Below, piece by piece: positions 39,233-48,411 of a DNA stretch of 64,000 nt. A model generated the notes under the pieces. That model ran no database searches and was not told the origin of the DNA. It saw only the letters and a program-made list of their open reading frames with translations. How positions within the stretch are numbered: position 1 is the stretch's first letter; each line of letters starts with the position of its first letter. Position numbers and translations under genes: made by a program. This stretch comes from Polaribacter marinus (GTDB lineage Bacteria; Bacteroidota; Bacteroidia; Flavobacteriales; Flavobacteriaceae), in contig NZ_JAKQYM010000007.1 in the NCBI RefSeq assembly GCF_022662535.1, forward strand, positions 124,001 through 188,000, in the 5' to 3' direction.

Positions 39233-39788
39233 ATGCTTGTGCTTTAATGTTGTTTGCAAGTAAAACTTGCTTTAATTTTTTCTTTGCTCTAGAAACAGTA
39301 GTTCTAACGTTTTCGTTTGTATAATTTAAAATTTGTGCAATTTCTTCATAATCAAATCCTTCAATTAAATTTAAAGTTAATACCAACCTATAATTTTCTT
39401 TTAAACTATTTAAAGTTGTTAGTACATCTTTAGGATTTAAGCCCTTGTAGTTTATAACTTCTTCTTTCAGCTCATCATTGGTAACTACTTCCATTTTAAC
39501 CTCTTCATACCTATTGTTTTTCTTAAGCTGTGTTAAGCTTTTATTAATTACAATTCGCTTTAACCAAGCTCCAAAAGTAACTTCTCCTTTAAAAGTATGT
39601 AACTTTGTAAAAGCTGTTAAAAAAGCTTCTTGCATAATATCTTCTGCTTCAAATTCATCTTTTAAAATTCTAAACGCAGTATTAAACATTGCTTTATAAT
39701 AAGCTTTGTATAATTGTAACTGAGCGGTTTTATCTGATGATTTACAGCGTTCTACAAGTTTGGTTATATGTGGTTGGTTGGTTTCCAA
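39222..39788 (-). CDS. ECF-type RNA polymerase sigma factor
   Basis: A 188-residue sigma-70 family protein of the extracytoplasmic-function type. Region 2 is at about 20-85 (YYKAMFNTAFRILKDEFEAEDIMQEAFLTAFTKL), with the DIMQEAF signature, and region 4 at about 120-180 (LNLIEGFDYEEIAQILNYTNENVRTTVSRAKKKL), with its helix-turn-helix. There is no region 1 or 3. It likely directs an envelope-related regulon, including its own operon with the anti-sigma-like protein and two surface beta-repeat proteins. The start is TTG at 39788; the family N-terminus fits and no ATG is near. Confidence 0.9.
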   Translation of the reverse strand: METNQPHITKLVERCKSSDKTAQLQLYKAYYKAMFNTAFRILKDEFEAEDIMQEAFLTAFTKLHTFKGEVTFGAWLKRIVINKSLTQLKKNNRYEEVKMEVVTNDELKEEVINYKGLNPKDVLTTLNSLKENYRLVLTLNLIEGFDYEEIAQILNYTNENVRTTVSRAKKKLKQVLLANNIKAQAYGR

Positions 39789-39918
39789 TAAAACGTATCT
39801 ATTCTAGAGACAAAATCATTTTTAATTTGTGACACTTTCTAGAAATAAAAGTAAACTTTTTATTTGAAATTTGTTTTTTTACTAATCTTCTTTATTCTTA
39901 TCAAATAAAAAAATAGCT

Positions 39919-40713
39919 TTAAGAGGATGTAGACACTACAACTTTACTTTTTAGAGATGTAAAATCATATAGGTTTTGATCTAATAAATGAGAAAGAGAT
40001 ACATTTTGTAAAGCATTCATCATAACTGAGCTTCTATCAGGGAAATCAACTTCCCAGTTGGTTATCATTTGCTTTACTTTTTTACGTTGTAAGTTTTCTT
40101 GAGAACCACATAAATTACAAGGGATAATAGGAAAATTTTTAGCATTAGAGTAGGTTTCAATATCGCTTTCTTTACAAAAAGACAGAGGTCTTAAAACAAT
40201 TAAGTCTTCAGAATCATTTATAAATTTAGGAGGCATTGTTTCCATTTTTCCAGCAAAAAAGAAGTTTAAGAAAAAGGTTTCAATAATATCATTTCTATGA
40301 TGACCGAGTGCTAATTTATTACAAGCTAAATCTCTAGCAGCTTCGTACAAAGTACCTCTACGCAATCTAGAACAAAGACTACAGGTTGTTTTTCCTTCGG
40401 GAGTTTTGTCCATTACAACCTTATAAGTGTTTTTTTCTATAATTTTATAATCAACTTTTAATTGGCTTAAATAGTTGGGTAATACTTCTTCTGGAAAACC
40501 AGGTTGCTTTTGATCTAAGTTAACGGCTACAATCTCAAAAGAAATTGGCGCAACTTTTTGGAAGTGTAACATCATATCTAATAAGGTATAACTGTCTTTC
40601 CCTCCAGATAGACAAACCATAATCTTGTCTCCATCAGCTATCATAGAGAATTTTTTGATTGCTTCAGCAACAGCATTCTGTATTTTTTTGGTGGTTTGTT
40701 TGATGTTTTCCAT
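39919..40713 (-). CDS. ttcA: tRNA 2-thiocytidine(32) synthetase TtcA family
   Basis: A 264-residue ATP-dependent tRNA thiolase of the PP-loop family. The PP-loop SGGKDS is at 36-41. Cysteine pairs CSLC near 112 and CNLC near 199 match the iron-sulfur/sulfur-transfer cysteines of TtcA, and LGHHRNDIIETFFLN is the conserved middle motif. It thiolates cytidine 32 of several tRNAs in the cytoplasm. The gene is transcribed alone, with a -7 element five bases before the ATG, divergent from lon. Confidence 0.9.
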   Translation of the reverse strand: MENIKQTTKKIQNAVAEAIKKFSMIADGDKIMVCLSGGKDSYTLLDMMLHFQKVAPISFEIVAVNLDQKQPGFPEEVLPNYLSQLKVDYKIIEKNTYKVVMDKTPEGKTTCSLCSRLRRGTLYEAARDLACNKLALGHHRNDIIETFFLNFFFAGKMETMPPKFINDSEDLIVLRPLSFCKESDIETYSNAKNFPIIPCNLCGSQENLQRKKVKQMITNWEVDFPDRSSVMMNALQNVSLSHLLDQNLYDFTSLKSKVVVSTSS

Positions 40714-40718
40714 AAAGG

Positions 40719-40750
40719 CAAAAATAATATTTACTTAGCGATTATTACAA
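40719..40750 (-). promoter_or_regulatory. ttcA promoter TTG-N21-TATTTTTG, near-leaderless
   Basis: On the minus strand TTG (40748-40750), a 21-base spacer and TATTTTTG (40719-40726) fit the flavobacterial consensus. Only five bases separate the element from the ATG. Confidence 0.55.
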
Positions 40751-40888
40751 TTAGATTCTTAATAAAATCATTTGGCATAACAATTGTCTTTATTAATAAT
40801 GATAATGAATATTTTATTTTTAAGTATTTATTTATCAATAAGTTATAAAATAAAACATAGATATTGATTTTTAATTTTTTATAAATCA

Positions 40889-40903
40889 ATGTCAGAATGA
40901 CAG
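40889..40903. promoter_or_regulatory. TGTCA-N3-TGACA palindrome before lon
   Basis: TGTCAGAATGACA is a perfect palindrome with a three-base centre, 12 bases before the chosen lon ATG at 40915 and covering the alternative ATG at 40897. It could be an operator for a stress regulator. The rest of the region between ttcA and lon is AT-rich with no other clear feature. Confidence 0.3.
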
Positions 40904-40914
40904 ATATACAGCAG

Positions 40915-43371
40915 ATGAGCAAAACAAAGATTATAAAATTAGACAGTTTGTCCTTTCAAAACATAATGAATGAAGATTCTGAGTTAATTCCTTTAATGAC
41001 ACCAGAAGATGAAGAAATCATAAATAATGAAAGTGTACCAGACATATTACCAATTCTTCCGTTAAGAAATACGGTTTTATTTCCTGGTGTTGTAATACCT
41101 ATTACAGCAGGAAGAGATAAATCTATTCAGTTAATTAAAGATGCCAATAAAGGTGATAAAATTATTGGAGTTGTAGCACAACGTAATGAAGAAGTAGAAG
41201 AACCTACTTTAAAAGATATTCATACAACTGGTGTTGTAGCGCAAATTCTAAGAGTTTTAAAAATGCCTGATGGTAATACAACGGTTATTATTCAGGGTAA
41301 GAAACGTTTTGAAATTGATGGAATTGTTCAAGACAAGCCTTATTTAAAAGCAACGGTAAAAGAAGCTGTAGAAGATAGAGTAGTAGATGATGAAAAAGAA
41401 TTTGAAGCCATCATTGAGTCTATAAAAGAATTAGCTTTAGAGGTAATTAAAGAAAACCCAATGTTGCCGTCAGAAGCTTCTTTTGCAATTAAAAATATTA
41501 AATCGGATGCATTTTTGGTGAACTTTATTTCATCAAATATGGATTTAAGTGTAATGCAAAAACAAGTAATTTTAGAAAAAGACAATCTAAAAGAACGTGC
41601 GTTATTGGCTTTAACTAATTTAAATAAAGAACTTCAGAAGTTACAATTGCGTAATGATATTCAGTCTAAAACTAGAGAAGACTTAGATCAACAACAACGT
41701 GAGTATTATTTAAATCAACAGTTAAAAACTATTCAAGAAGAACTAGGAGGTGTTTCTAATGACCAAGAGTTAGAAGAAATGCGTTTGCAAGCCAAAAGTA
41801 AAAAGTGGACCAAAGAGGTAGATGAAACTTTTCATAAAGAATTGTCTCGTTTGAAAAGAATGAATCCACAAATGGCTGAATATGGTGTGCAAAGAAGCTA
41901 TTTAGAATTAATGTTAGAGTTGCCTTGGGGAGAGTTTACAGAAGATAAATTTGACTTAAAAAGAGCAACTAAAATTTTAGATAGAGACCATTTTGGTTTA
42001 GAAAAAGTAAAAGAAAGAATTATAGAACATCTGGCAGTTTTAAAGTTACGAAACGATATGAAATCGCCAATTATCTGTTTGTATGGACCTCCAGGAGTAG
42101 GTAAAACTTCTTTAGGTAAATCGGTTGCAGAAGCTTTAGGACGTAAATATGTTAGAATGTCTTTAGGTGGATTAAGGGACGAGGCTGAAATTCGTGGTCA
42201 TAGAAAAACTTATATCGGTGCTATGCCTGGGCGTTTGATTCAGAATTTAAAAAAAGCAGGATCTTCTAATCCGGTTTTTGTTTTAGATGAAATAGATAAG
42301 TTAAGTAATAGTCATCAAGGTGATCCTTCATCGGCAATGTTAGAGGTTTTAGACCCCGAGCAAAATGAAGCTTTTTACGATAATTATTTAGAGGTTGGAT
42401 ATGATTTATCAAAAGTACTTTTTATTGCAACAGCTAATAATTTAGGTCAAATTCCTTGGGCGTTAAGAGATAGGATGGAAATTATAAATGTTACAGGTTA
42501 TACTATTGAAGAAAAGGTAGAAATTGCCAAAAGACATTTATTGCCTAAACAATTAAAAGAACACGGTTTAACCACTAAAGATTTAAAATTAGGAAAAGCT
42601 CAAATAGAAAAAATTGTTGAAGGTTATACAAGAGAATCTGGGGTAAGAGGTTTAGAAAAACAAATTGCTAAAGTGGTTCGTTTTGCTGCAAAATCTATTG
42701 CTTTAGAAGAAGAGTATAATATTTCTGTTTCTTCAGAAGAAATTGAAACTATTTTAGGAGCTCCTAGATTAGAAAGAGATAAATATGAAAATAATGGAGT
42801 TGCTGGAGTTGTTACAGGTTTAGCTTGGACACAAGTTGGTGGAGATATTTTATTTATTGAGTCTATTTTATCAAAAGGAAAAGGAACACTTTCTATAACA
42901 GGTAATTTAGGAAATGTAATGAAGGAATCTGCAACCATTGCTTTGCAATACATTAAATCGAATGCAGATGAATTTGGAATTAAGCCAGAGGTATTAGAGA
43001 AATTTAATGTTCATATTCATGTTCCTGAAGGAGCTACGCCAAAAGATGGACCTAGTGCAGGAATAACAATGTTAACTTCATTAGTTTCATCATTCACTCA
43101 ACGTAAAGTAAAAAATAAATTAGCCATGACAGGTGAAATTACATTACGTGGAAAAGTGCTACCTGTTGGTGGAATTAAAGAAAAAATATTAGCAGCTAAA
43201 AGAGCTAATATTAAAGAAATAATTTTATGTGAAGATAATAGAAAAGACATTTTAGAAATTAAAGAAAGTTATTTAAAAGGTTTAACTTTTCATTATGTTA
43301 CGGATATGAAACAAGTAATAGATATTGCATTGACAAAACAAAAGGTCAAAAATCCTAAGAAATTAGATTAA
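40915..43371 (+). CDS. lon: ATP-dependent protease Lon
   Basis: An 818-residue cytoplasmic protease for damaged and regulatory proteins. The N-terminal substrate-binding LON domain (about 40-235) includes [17 protein letters not shown]. The AAA+ module has Walker A GPPGVGKT near 390 and Walker [11 protein letters not shown] near 457. The S16 protease domain has the Ser-Lys dyad in [11 protein letters not shown] (Ser near 714) and [10 protein letters not shown] (Lys near 752). I chose the ATG at 40915 ([10 protein letters not shown]) because it fits the family N-terminus; the ATG at 40897 adds six residues. A bidirectional terminator follows. Confidence 0.96.
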   Translation: MSKTKIIKLDSLSFQNIMNEDSELIPLMTPEDEEIINNESVPDILPILPLRNTVLFPGVVIPITAGRDKSIQLIKDANKGDKIIGVVAQRNEEVEEPTLKDIHTTGVVAQILRVLKMPDGNTTVIIQGKKRFEIDGIVQDKPYLKATVKEAVEDRVVDDEKEFEAIIESIKELALEVIKENPMLPSEASFAIKNIKSDAFLVNFISSNMDLSVMQKQVILEKDNLKERALLALTNLNKELQKLQLRNDIQSKTREDLDQQQREYYLNQQLKTIQEELGGVSNDQELEEMRLQAKSKKWTKEVDETFHKELSRLKRMNPQMAEYGVQRSYLELMLELPWGEFTEDKFDLKRATKILDRDHFGLEKVKERIIEHLAVLKLRNDMKSPIICLYGPPGVGKTSLGKSVAEALGRKYVRMSLGGLRDEAEIRGHRKTYIGAMPGRLIQNLKKAGSSNPVFVLDEIDKLSNSHQGDPSSAMLEVLDPEQNEAFYDNYLEVGYDLSKVLFIATANNLGQIPWALRDRMEIINVTGYTIEEKVEIAKRHLLPKQLKEHGLTTKDLKLGKAQIEKIVEGYTRESGVRGLEKQIAKVVRFAAKSIALEEEYNISVSSEEIETILGAPRLERDKYENNGVAGVVTGLAWTQVGGDILFIESILSKGKGTLSITGNLGNVMKESATIALQYIKSNADEFGIKPEVLEKFNVHIHVPEGATPKDGPSAGITMLTSLVSSFTQRKVKNKLAMTGEITLRGKVLPVGGIKEKILAAKRANIKEIILCEDNRKDILEIKESYLKGLTFHYVTDMKQVIDIALTKQKVKNPKKLD

Positions 43372-43379
43372 ATTTTAAT

Positions 43380-43410
43380 AAAAAAAGCCTCCAATTTGGA
43401 GGCTTTTTTT
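43380..43410. terminator. Bidirectional terminator lon / yigZ (copy 2)
   Basis: Identical over 31 bases, and over most of the immediate flanks, to the terminator at 33838-33868. It too separates convergent genes. Confidence 0.85.
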
Positions 43411-43430
43411 ATTAAAACAAAATTTAAACT

Positions 43431-44042
43431 TTAGTCTAAAAGTTTAATATTAACTTTATAAAGGTTTTCAAAAATTTCAAAAATAATTTGTGCATCTTTT
43501 TTTCTGACAGAAATAATATATTGACAATCTATTTCTAATTTTTGAGAAACAATATTTAGGTTTCTCTCTTTAACAATTCTCATTACAGCATTCATTAAAT
43601 CATAACCAAAATTTAGTTGATACCTTAAATCTATTGTTTTTTCTAAAATTTCAGAAGCTTCTAATGTAAGTTGAGCGGAAGTTTTATAAGCAGAAATTAA
43701 ACCGCCAACGCCTAATTTTGTTCCTCCAAAATAACGAACTGAAACAATTAAAATGTTGGTAACTTCAAAAGATTGAATTTGTCCATAAATTGGCAAACCC
43801 GCAGAATTGTTTGGCTCTCCATCATCATTTGCTCTAAATTTAATTTGTTCAATTCCTATTTGATACGCATAACAAAAATGACGTGCAGCATGATGTTTCT
43901 TTTTTAAATCTTCTATACAGATTTTAACTTCATCTTCTGAAAAAACAGGAAAAGCATATCCAAAAAATTTACTTCCTTTTTCTTTGAAAAGAGTTTCTTT
44001 AGAAGGGATTCCAATAGTTTTATACGTGTCTTTTATTTCCAT
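43431..44042 (-). CDS. yigZ: YigZ/IMPACT family protein
   Basis: A 203-residue cytoplasmic protein of the UPF0029/IMPACT family. The conserved N-terminal block includes KGSKFFGYAFPV, HHAARHFCYAYQIG, RANDDGEPNNSAGLPIYGQI and VRYFGGTKLGVGGLISAYK; the smaller C-terminal domain is ferredoxin-like. The biochemical role is poorly defined; the yeast and mammalian relatives affect translation control. It starts two bases after the stop of the EamA transporter gene, within a five-gene minus-strand cluster. Confidence 0.9.
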   Translation of the reverse strand: MEIKDTYKTIGIPSKETLFKEKGSKFFGYAFPVFSEDEVKICIEDLKKKHHAARHFCYAYQIGIEQIKFRANDDGEPNNSAGLPIYGQIQSFEVTNILIVSVRYFGGTKLGVGGLISAYKTSAQLTLEASEILEKTIDLRYQLNFGYDLMNAVMRIVKERNLNIVSQKLEIDCQYIISVRKKDAQIIFEIFENLYKVNIKLLD

Positions 44043-44044
44043 AT

Positions 44045-44905
44045 TTAAGCAAATGAAACAAATAAGATACTAATGATTGCTAAACCAATTCCAATCCAAT
44101 TCTTTTTAATCAGTTTTTCTTTAAAAAATAACAAGGCAAAAACGGTGGTTAATAAAACAATTCCTACATTATTAATGGTAAATAAGATAGAACTTTCTAT
44201 ATCTGTTTTAAAGGCTTTTAATAAAAACTCCATTGCATAATAGTTAGGGATTCCTAATAAGACGCCTCCTAAAATATTTTTAAATTGGAACTTAAATTTG
44301 CCATTGATCATTTGAGTAATGATAACAAAAATACCTAAAATAAAAGCACACCCAAAAATGGTTGCTAAAAATAAGGGTTCTTCACCAGATGAAACGGATG
44401 TTGTTTCTACATACTTTAATCCGGTATCTATTATTCCGGATCCCACAAAAAGCAATAATGGAAAAATTAAATTTTTAAGTTTAACAGGATTTGTATCGCT
44501 TTTTGCAGAAGATAAATACACCGCTATTAAGGCTAGTACAATTCCAGTAATTTTAACAAAACCTATGCCTTCATTATAAACAATGATTCCAAAAACAATA
44601 GGAATTACTACAGACATTTTCCCTGCAACAGAAGCAACAGATAGTCCGTTTTTTTGTGAAGTTATTCCCATAACATTAAAAACAGAAATAAATAAAAAGC
44701 CTAAACAAAAAGCACCAATAAACCAATTTTGTTGCGGAATTTGAGTAATGGGAACCAACGTATTAGAAGTTGCAATACCAAAAGATAAAGCAATTATATA
44801 ATTAACAACAATTGCTTGTAAAGTGTTAATTTTAAAGATATCAAAAAGTTTAAAAATAACAAATAACAAACTAGAAATTAGAATGCTTAAAACTAGATAT
44901 ATCAA
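44045..44905 (-). CDS. EamA/DMT family transporter
   Basis: A 286-residue, ten-segment inner-membrane protein of the drug/metabolite transporter superfamily, with two repeated halves of five helices. VASVAGKMSVVIPIVFGIIVYNEG near 92 and FTINNVGIVLLTTVFALLFFKEK near 240 are the EamA-type end helices of each half. Substrate unknown. It begins with TTG at 44905, three bases after the HAD gene; the product begins directly with a membrane helix and no ATG is available. Confidence 0.82.
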   Translation of the reverse strand: MIYLVLSILISSLLFVIFKLFDIFKINTLQAIVVNYIIALSFGIATSNTLVPITQIPQQNWFIGAFCLGFLFISVFNVMGITSQKNGLSVASVAGKMSVVIPIVFGIIVYNEGIGFVKITGIVLALIAVYLSSAKSDTNPVKLKNLIFPLLLFVGSGIIDTGLKYVETTSVSSGEEPLFLATIFGCAFILGIFVIITQMINGKFKFQFKNILGGVLLGIPNYYAMEFLLKAFKTDIESSILFTINNVGIVLLTTVFALLFFKEKLIKKNWIGIGLAIISILFVSFA

Positions 44906-44907
44906 AA

Positions 44908-45513
44908 TTAAATAATTTTTTTAGTAAATAATTCTACAACATCTTCTTGTCCTGGAGTTAAGTTCCAAACCTTAATTCCTAAAGATTCTGCAACAACTGT
45001 ATTTTCTTTTAAGTCATCTACAAATAGAGTTTCTTTAGCTATTAAGTTATTTTCAGTGATCACAAAATTGTAAATGTTGGCATCTGGTTTTCTAAAGTTA
45101 ATTTCATGCGATAAATAAAATTGTTCGAAACAATTTTTAAATTCATTATACAATTCTATTCCCCAATTTTCTTGAATCCAAGAAATATGCAATTCGTTTG
45201 TGTTGCTTAATAAAAATAACCTGTATTTTTTACTGGCAGATAATTCTTTTATAAATTGAAAACGATTTTTAGGAAAATCTAACAAAATAGCATTCCACGC
45301 TCGTATTAAGTCGGATTTATTAATATTACTTGTTTGATGATAAAAATCTACAAATTCATCTGTAGAAATCAATCCTTTTTCATATTGATGATAAACTGCC
45401 ATCATTTCATTAGAAATATTGGTAACTCCTAATTTAGCCATTTCTTTGTAAGTAGCTTGTTTATCTAAGTTGATAAAGATATCTCCAAAATCGAAAATAA
45501 TATTTTTAATCAT
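44908..45513 (-). CDS. HAD family hydrolase (YihX-like)
   Basis: A 201-residue haloacid dehalogenase-type phosphatase. Motif I is IFDFGDIFINLD (nucleophile D9), motif II LLSNTNELH near 105, motif III KPDANIYNFV near 145 and motif IV FVDDLKEN near 168. The helical cap inserted after motif I is of the HAD-IA type. The substrate is probably a small sugar or nucleotide phosphate; downstream of ribD it might be the missing phosphatase of riboflavin synthesis, but that is only contextual inference. It overlaps ribD by eight bases. Confidence 0.85.
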   Translation of the reverse strand: MIKNIIFDFGDIFINLDKQATYKEMAKLGVTNISNEMMAVYHQYEKGLISTDEFVDFYHQTSNINKSDLIRAWNAILLDFPKNRFQFIKELSASKKYRLFLLSNTNELHISWIQENWGIELYNEFKNCFEQFYLSHEINFRKPDANIYNFVITENNLIAKETLFVDDLKENTVVAESLGIKVWNLTPGQEDVVELFTKKII

Positions 45514-46540
45514 TTTTATAAAATTTTAAAACATCATTTTGGATGTTTATTTCTTTTGTCTTTTTCGTTTTTATTATTGGTGCTTTTATTCCTTTTTCAA
45601 AAAGAACATTTCCAATAATAATGGTTGCTTCATCCCACAAATTGGCATCAATAAATGTTTGTAAAGTTTGTGTGCCTCCTTCAATAATTACCGATTGAAT
45701 TTTATGTTTTTGTAAAACAACACAAATTTGCTTTGCTATATTTTCAGAAAAATTAATTTCTTCAAAAATTACATTTTTTTTGTCTTCTAGCTTTGTTTCT
45801 GTTATAACAATAGTTTTTATACTTCCGTCAAAGACATTTAAAGATTTAGGAATTCGTAAGCTTTTATCTAATACAATTCTAATAGGATTTTTTCCAGACC
45901 AATTTCTAACATTTAACTTAGGGTTGTCTGCAATAGCCGTATTTGTACCTACTAAAATGGCATGCTCTTTACTTCTTAATTTATGGACTAATTGTTGAGA
46001 ATATGTATTAGAAATCCAAACTGGTTTTTGTTCATTTTTAAAATGAGGTGCAATAAATCCATTTTGGGTTTGTGCCCATTTTAAGATGATATAAGGTCTT
46101 TTTTTTTCTTGAACTGTAAAAAAGCGTTTATGATGTGCTCTGCATTCTTTTTCTAAAACACCCACAATAACATTAATTCCTGCTTTTTCTAAACGGTCAA
46201 TTCCTTTTCCTGCCACTAAATCATTAGAGTCTACAGTACCAATGACTACATTTTTAAATTGATGTTTTACCAATAAATCTGCACAAGGTGGAGTTTTCCC
46301 AAAATGAGAACAAGGTTCTAGGGTTACGTAAATTGTTGCTTCTTTTAAAAGAGCTTTGTTTTTTACAGAATTTACGGCATTTACTTCGGCGTGATTTCCG
46401 CCGTAAGGTGATGTAAATCCTTCTCCAATGATTTTGTTTTGATGTGTTATCACTGCGCCAACAGAAGGATTTGGACGAGAAGTTCCAATTCCGTTTTTAG
46501 CAATTTGTAAACAACGTTTTATGTAAAATTCGTGATTGAT
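45506..46540 (-). CDS. ribD: Riboflavin biosynthesis protein RibD, non-canonical start (ATC)
   Basis: Bifunctional deaminase/reductase for two steps of riboflavin synthesis. The deaminase zinc site is visible (HAEVNA, then PCSHFGKTPPCADLL); the reductase domain follows from about residue 150 (RPYIILKWAQT). The first ATG/GTG/TTG in frame is a GTG at 46453, which would remove the conserved first ~30 residues (HEFYIKRCLQIAKNG, TSRPNPSVGAVI). These are encoded intact back to ATC at 46538-46540, exactly where homologues have ATG, preceded by ATT and then a stop. With ATC the protein has 344 residues, a normal length. Confidence 0.88.
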   Translation of the reverse strand: MNHEFYIKRCLQIAKNGIGTSRPNPSVGAVITHQNKIIGEGFTSPYGGNHAEVNAVNSVKNKALLKEATIYVTLEPCSHFGKTPPCADLLVKHQFKNVVIGTVDSNDLVAGKGIDRLEKAGINVIVGVLEKECRAHHKRFFTVQEKKRPYIILKWAQTQNGFIAPHFKNEQKPVWISNTYSQQLVHKLRSKEHAILVGTNTAIADNPKLNVRNWSGKNPIRIVLDKSLRIPKSLNVFDGSIKTIVITETKLEDKKNVIFEEINFSENIAKQICVVLQKHKIQSVIIEGGTQTLQTFIDANLWDEATIIIGNVLFEKGIKAPIIKTKKTKEINIQNDVLKFYKND

Positions 46541-46543
46541 AAT

Positions 46544-47008
46544 TTAAAATTTAATCTTTAGATCTTCTGTTTTGTTTATTATAAATTCTTTTTTAAAACC
46601 TAAAACAACGTAGTTTAATTTGCCTTTAAACTGAACTTTAACGGTTTTATTTAAAACAGAATTTATCAATCCACCTAAAATACCATTTTTATTGTTTTCA
46701 AAAACCTTTTTAGCAGGTACTACAACATTTAAAGGAATGGTAAATTCATTTCTGGCTGGTACTTTAAATTCATCTGAAGAAACTTGCGCAACTTCGGCTC
46801 CGTTTATAATTACTTTAATTTCATCTGTAGAAATTTTACCGCCAACATCATTTGGATTTTCAAAAAACGCTTCTGCTTTTAAACGAATAGTATCTGAAGT
46901 AAAAGAAACTATTTTTATATTATCAACTTTAATAAAAATTGGTTTTTTCTTTACAGCACAACTGCTAATTAGTAAACTTAAAGTAATAAAATATAGTAGT
47001 TTTTTCAT
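46544..47008 (-). CDS. LEA type 2 family lipoprotein
   Basis: A 154-residue lipoprotein (lipobox ISSC at residue 17) with a single LEA type 2/WHy-like beta-sandwich: IKIVSFTSDTIRLKAEAFFENPNDVGGKIS, then IPLNVVVPAKKVF. The pattern of an NPN motif in a Greek-key fold is characteristic. Members are proposed to protect or bind partners at membranes; the role is unproven. Its stop codon is followed directly by the ATT-ATC start region of ribD, so the two are cotranscribed. Confidence 0.75.
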   Translation of the reverse strand: MKKLLYFITLSLLISSCAVKKKPIFIKVDNIKIVSFTSDTIRLKAEAFFENPNDVGGKISTDEIKVIINGAEVAQVSSDEFKVPARNEFTIPLNVVVPAKKVFENNKNGILGGLINSVLNKTVKVQFKGKLNYVVLGFKKEFIINKTEDLKIKF

Positions 47009-47061
47009 TCAAATTATTTTAAAATTTTCGATACCTTGCTACTGCAAAAATAAGTTATTAA

Positions 47062-47553
47062 ATGTCAACAGAAGATTTTATCATTAGAGAAATTGAACCT
47101 CGAGATAATTCGCAAATTGCAAAAGTAATTAGAAGTGTGTTAATTGAGTTTGGTGTACCAAAAGTAGGTACAGCTTATGAAGATAAAGCTACTGATGAAA
47201 TGTATGAAAATTTTCAAAAATCGACTTCGGTTTATTATGTCATTGAACATAAAAAAAAGATTGTAGGTGGAGTAGGAATAGCTCAATTAGATAATTATGA
47301 AGGGAATGTTTGTGAACTTCAAAAAATGTATTTTTTGCCAATTACAAGAGGAAAAGGCTTGGGGTCTAAGCTAATAAATACTTGTTTAAATAAAGCAAAA
47401 TCATTGGGTTATGAAAGTTGTTATTTAGAAACCATGCCATATATGGATGCTGCAAAAGCTTTGTACAAAAAAAATGGTTTTGTTAATTTAGAGAAACCAA
47501 TAGGGAATACTGGTCACTATTCTTGTAACGTTTGGATGATTAAAAAATTATGA
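47062..47553 (+). CDS. GNAT family N-acetyltransferase
   Basis: A 163-residue acetyltransferase. The acetyl-CoA site is LQKMYFLPITRGKGLGSKLINTCLNKAK (about 90-117), with the RGKGLG pyrophosphate loop. CYLETMPYMDAAKALYKKNGF near 133 is motif B. Substrate unknown; the position just before prmC is seen in related genomes and may only reflect operon history. It overlaps prmC by four bases. Confidence 0.88.
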   Translation: MSTEDFIIREIEPRDNSQIAKVIRSVLIEFGVPKVGTAYEDKATDEMYENFQKSTSVYYVIEHKKKIVGGVGIAQLDNYEGNVCELQKMYFLPITRGKGLGSKLINTCLNKAKSLGYESCYLETMPYMDAAKALYKKNGFVNLEKPIGNTGHYSCNVWMIKKL

Positions 47554-48398
47554 TTTTAAAAGATTTTAAAGTTTATTTATCGGAAGTATTATTGCCTATT
47601 TATCCAAAAACAGAAGTTGATACTTTTTTCTTTTTATTGATTGAAGAGTATTTAGGTTTTCAAAGAATTGATGCTGTTTTAAAACCTGATTTTTTAATTC
47701 CTACAGAGAAATTAGTTCTTCTAAAAACGGTTGTCAAACGATTGCAAAAAGAAGAACCCATACAGTATATTTTAGGGAAAACAGAATTTTACGGCTTACC
47801 TTTTGTTGTCAATGAAAAGACCTTAATTCCAAGACCAGAAACTGAAGAATTAGTAGAATGGATTATTACTGAAGTAGATCAATATAAACCCTTACAAATT
47901 TTAGATATTGGAACAGGATCTGGATGTATTCCTATTTCTTTAAAAAAGAATTTACCTAATGCTGTAATTTCTGCAATAGATGTTTCTAAAGAAGCATTAA
48001 TCATAGCAAATAAAAATGCAATTTTAAACAAAGTTGATATTAATTTTATAGAAAAAAACATTCTTAATACAAACACTTTATCACATTCATTTGACGTGAT
48101 TGTTTCTAATCCTCCTTACGTTCGTGAATTAGAAAAAGTAGAAATTAACAACAATGTATTAAATAACGAACCTCATTTAGCACTTTTTGTAGATGACAAT
48201 AATCCATTAATTTTTTATAACAAAATAGCCGATTTAGCAAAAAAATATCTTTCTGAAAAAGGAATATTATTTTTTGAAATCAATCAATATTTAGGAGTAG
48301 AAACAGTAAAAATGTTAGAAGAAAAAGGTTTTACAAATATTGTATTAAAGAAAGATTTATTTGGTAATGATCGAATGATAAAAGCCTTTATAATTTAA
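47550..48398 (+). CDS. prmC: Peptide chain release factor N5-glutamine methyltransferase
   Basis: A 282-residue SAM-dependent methyltransferase that modifies the GGQ glutamine of RF1 and RF2. An N-terminal helical bundle (about 1-85) precedes the Rossmann domain with LIPRPETEELVEWI, the SAM motif LDIGTGSGCIPISL near 112 and the catalytic VSNPPYVRELE near 185. It is slightly short but complete. It overlaps the preceding GNAT gene. Confidence 0.94.
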   Translation: MILKDFKVYLSEVLLPIYPKTEVDTFFFLLIEEYLGFQRIDAVLKPDFLIPTEKLVLLKTVVKRLQKEEPIQYILGKTEFYGLPFVVNEKTLIPRPETEELVEWIITEVDQYKPLQILDIGTGSGCIPISLKKNLPNAVISAIDVSKEALIIANKNAILNKVDINFIEKNILNTNTLSHSFDVIVSNPPYVRELEKVEINNNVLNNEPHLALFVDDNNPLIFYNKIADLAKKYLSEKGILFFEINQYLGVETVKMLEEKGFTNIVLKKDLFGNDRMIKAFII

Positions 48399-48399
48399 T

Positions 48400-48407
48400 T
48401 ACTTTTG
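48400..48407 (+). promoter_or_regulatory. Promoter -7 element TACTTTTG, near-leaderless
   Basis: TACTTTTG fits TAnnTTTG exactly, directly follows the prmC stop and ends four bases before the ATG at 48412. No clear -33 element is visible; the expected region lies in the end of prmC. Confidence 0.45.
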
Positions 48408-48411
48408 CAAA

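Noticed and set aside
40731..40922. 63-codon minus-strand frame between ttcA and lon
   Set aside because: Low-complexity, I/L/K-rich translation of AT-rich intergenic DNA, overlapping the lon start.
46692..47087. 131-codon plus-strand frame opposite the LEA-type lipoprotein
   Set aside because: Antisense shadow; the minus-strand gene has a lipobox and family pattern.
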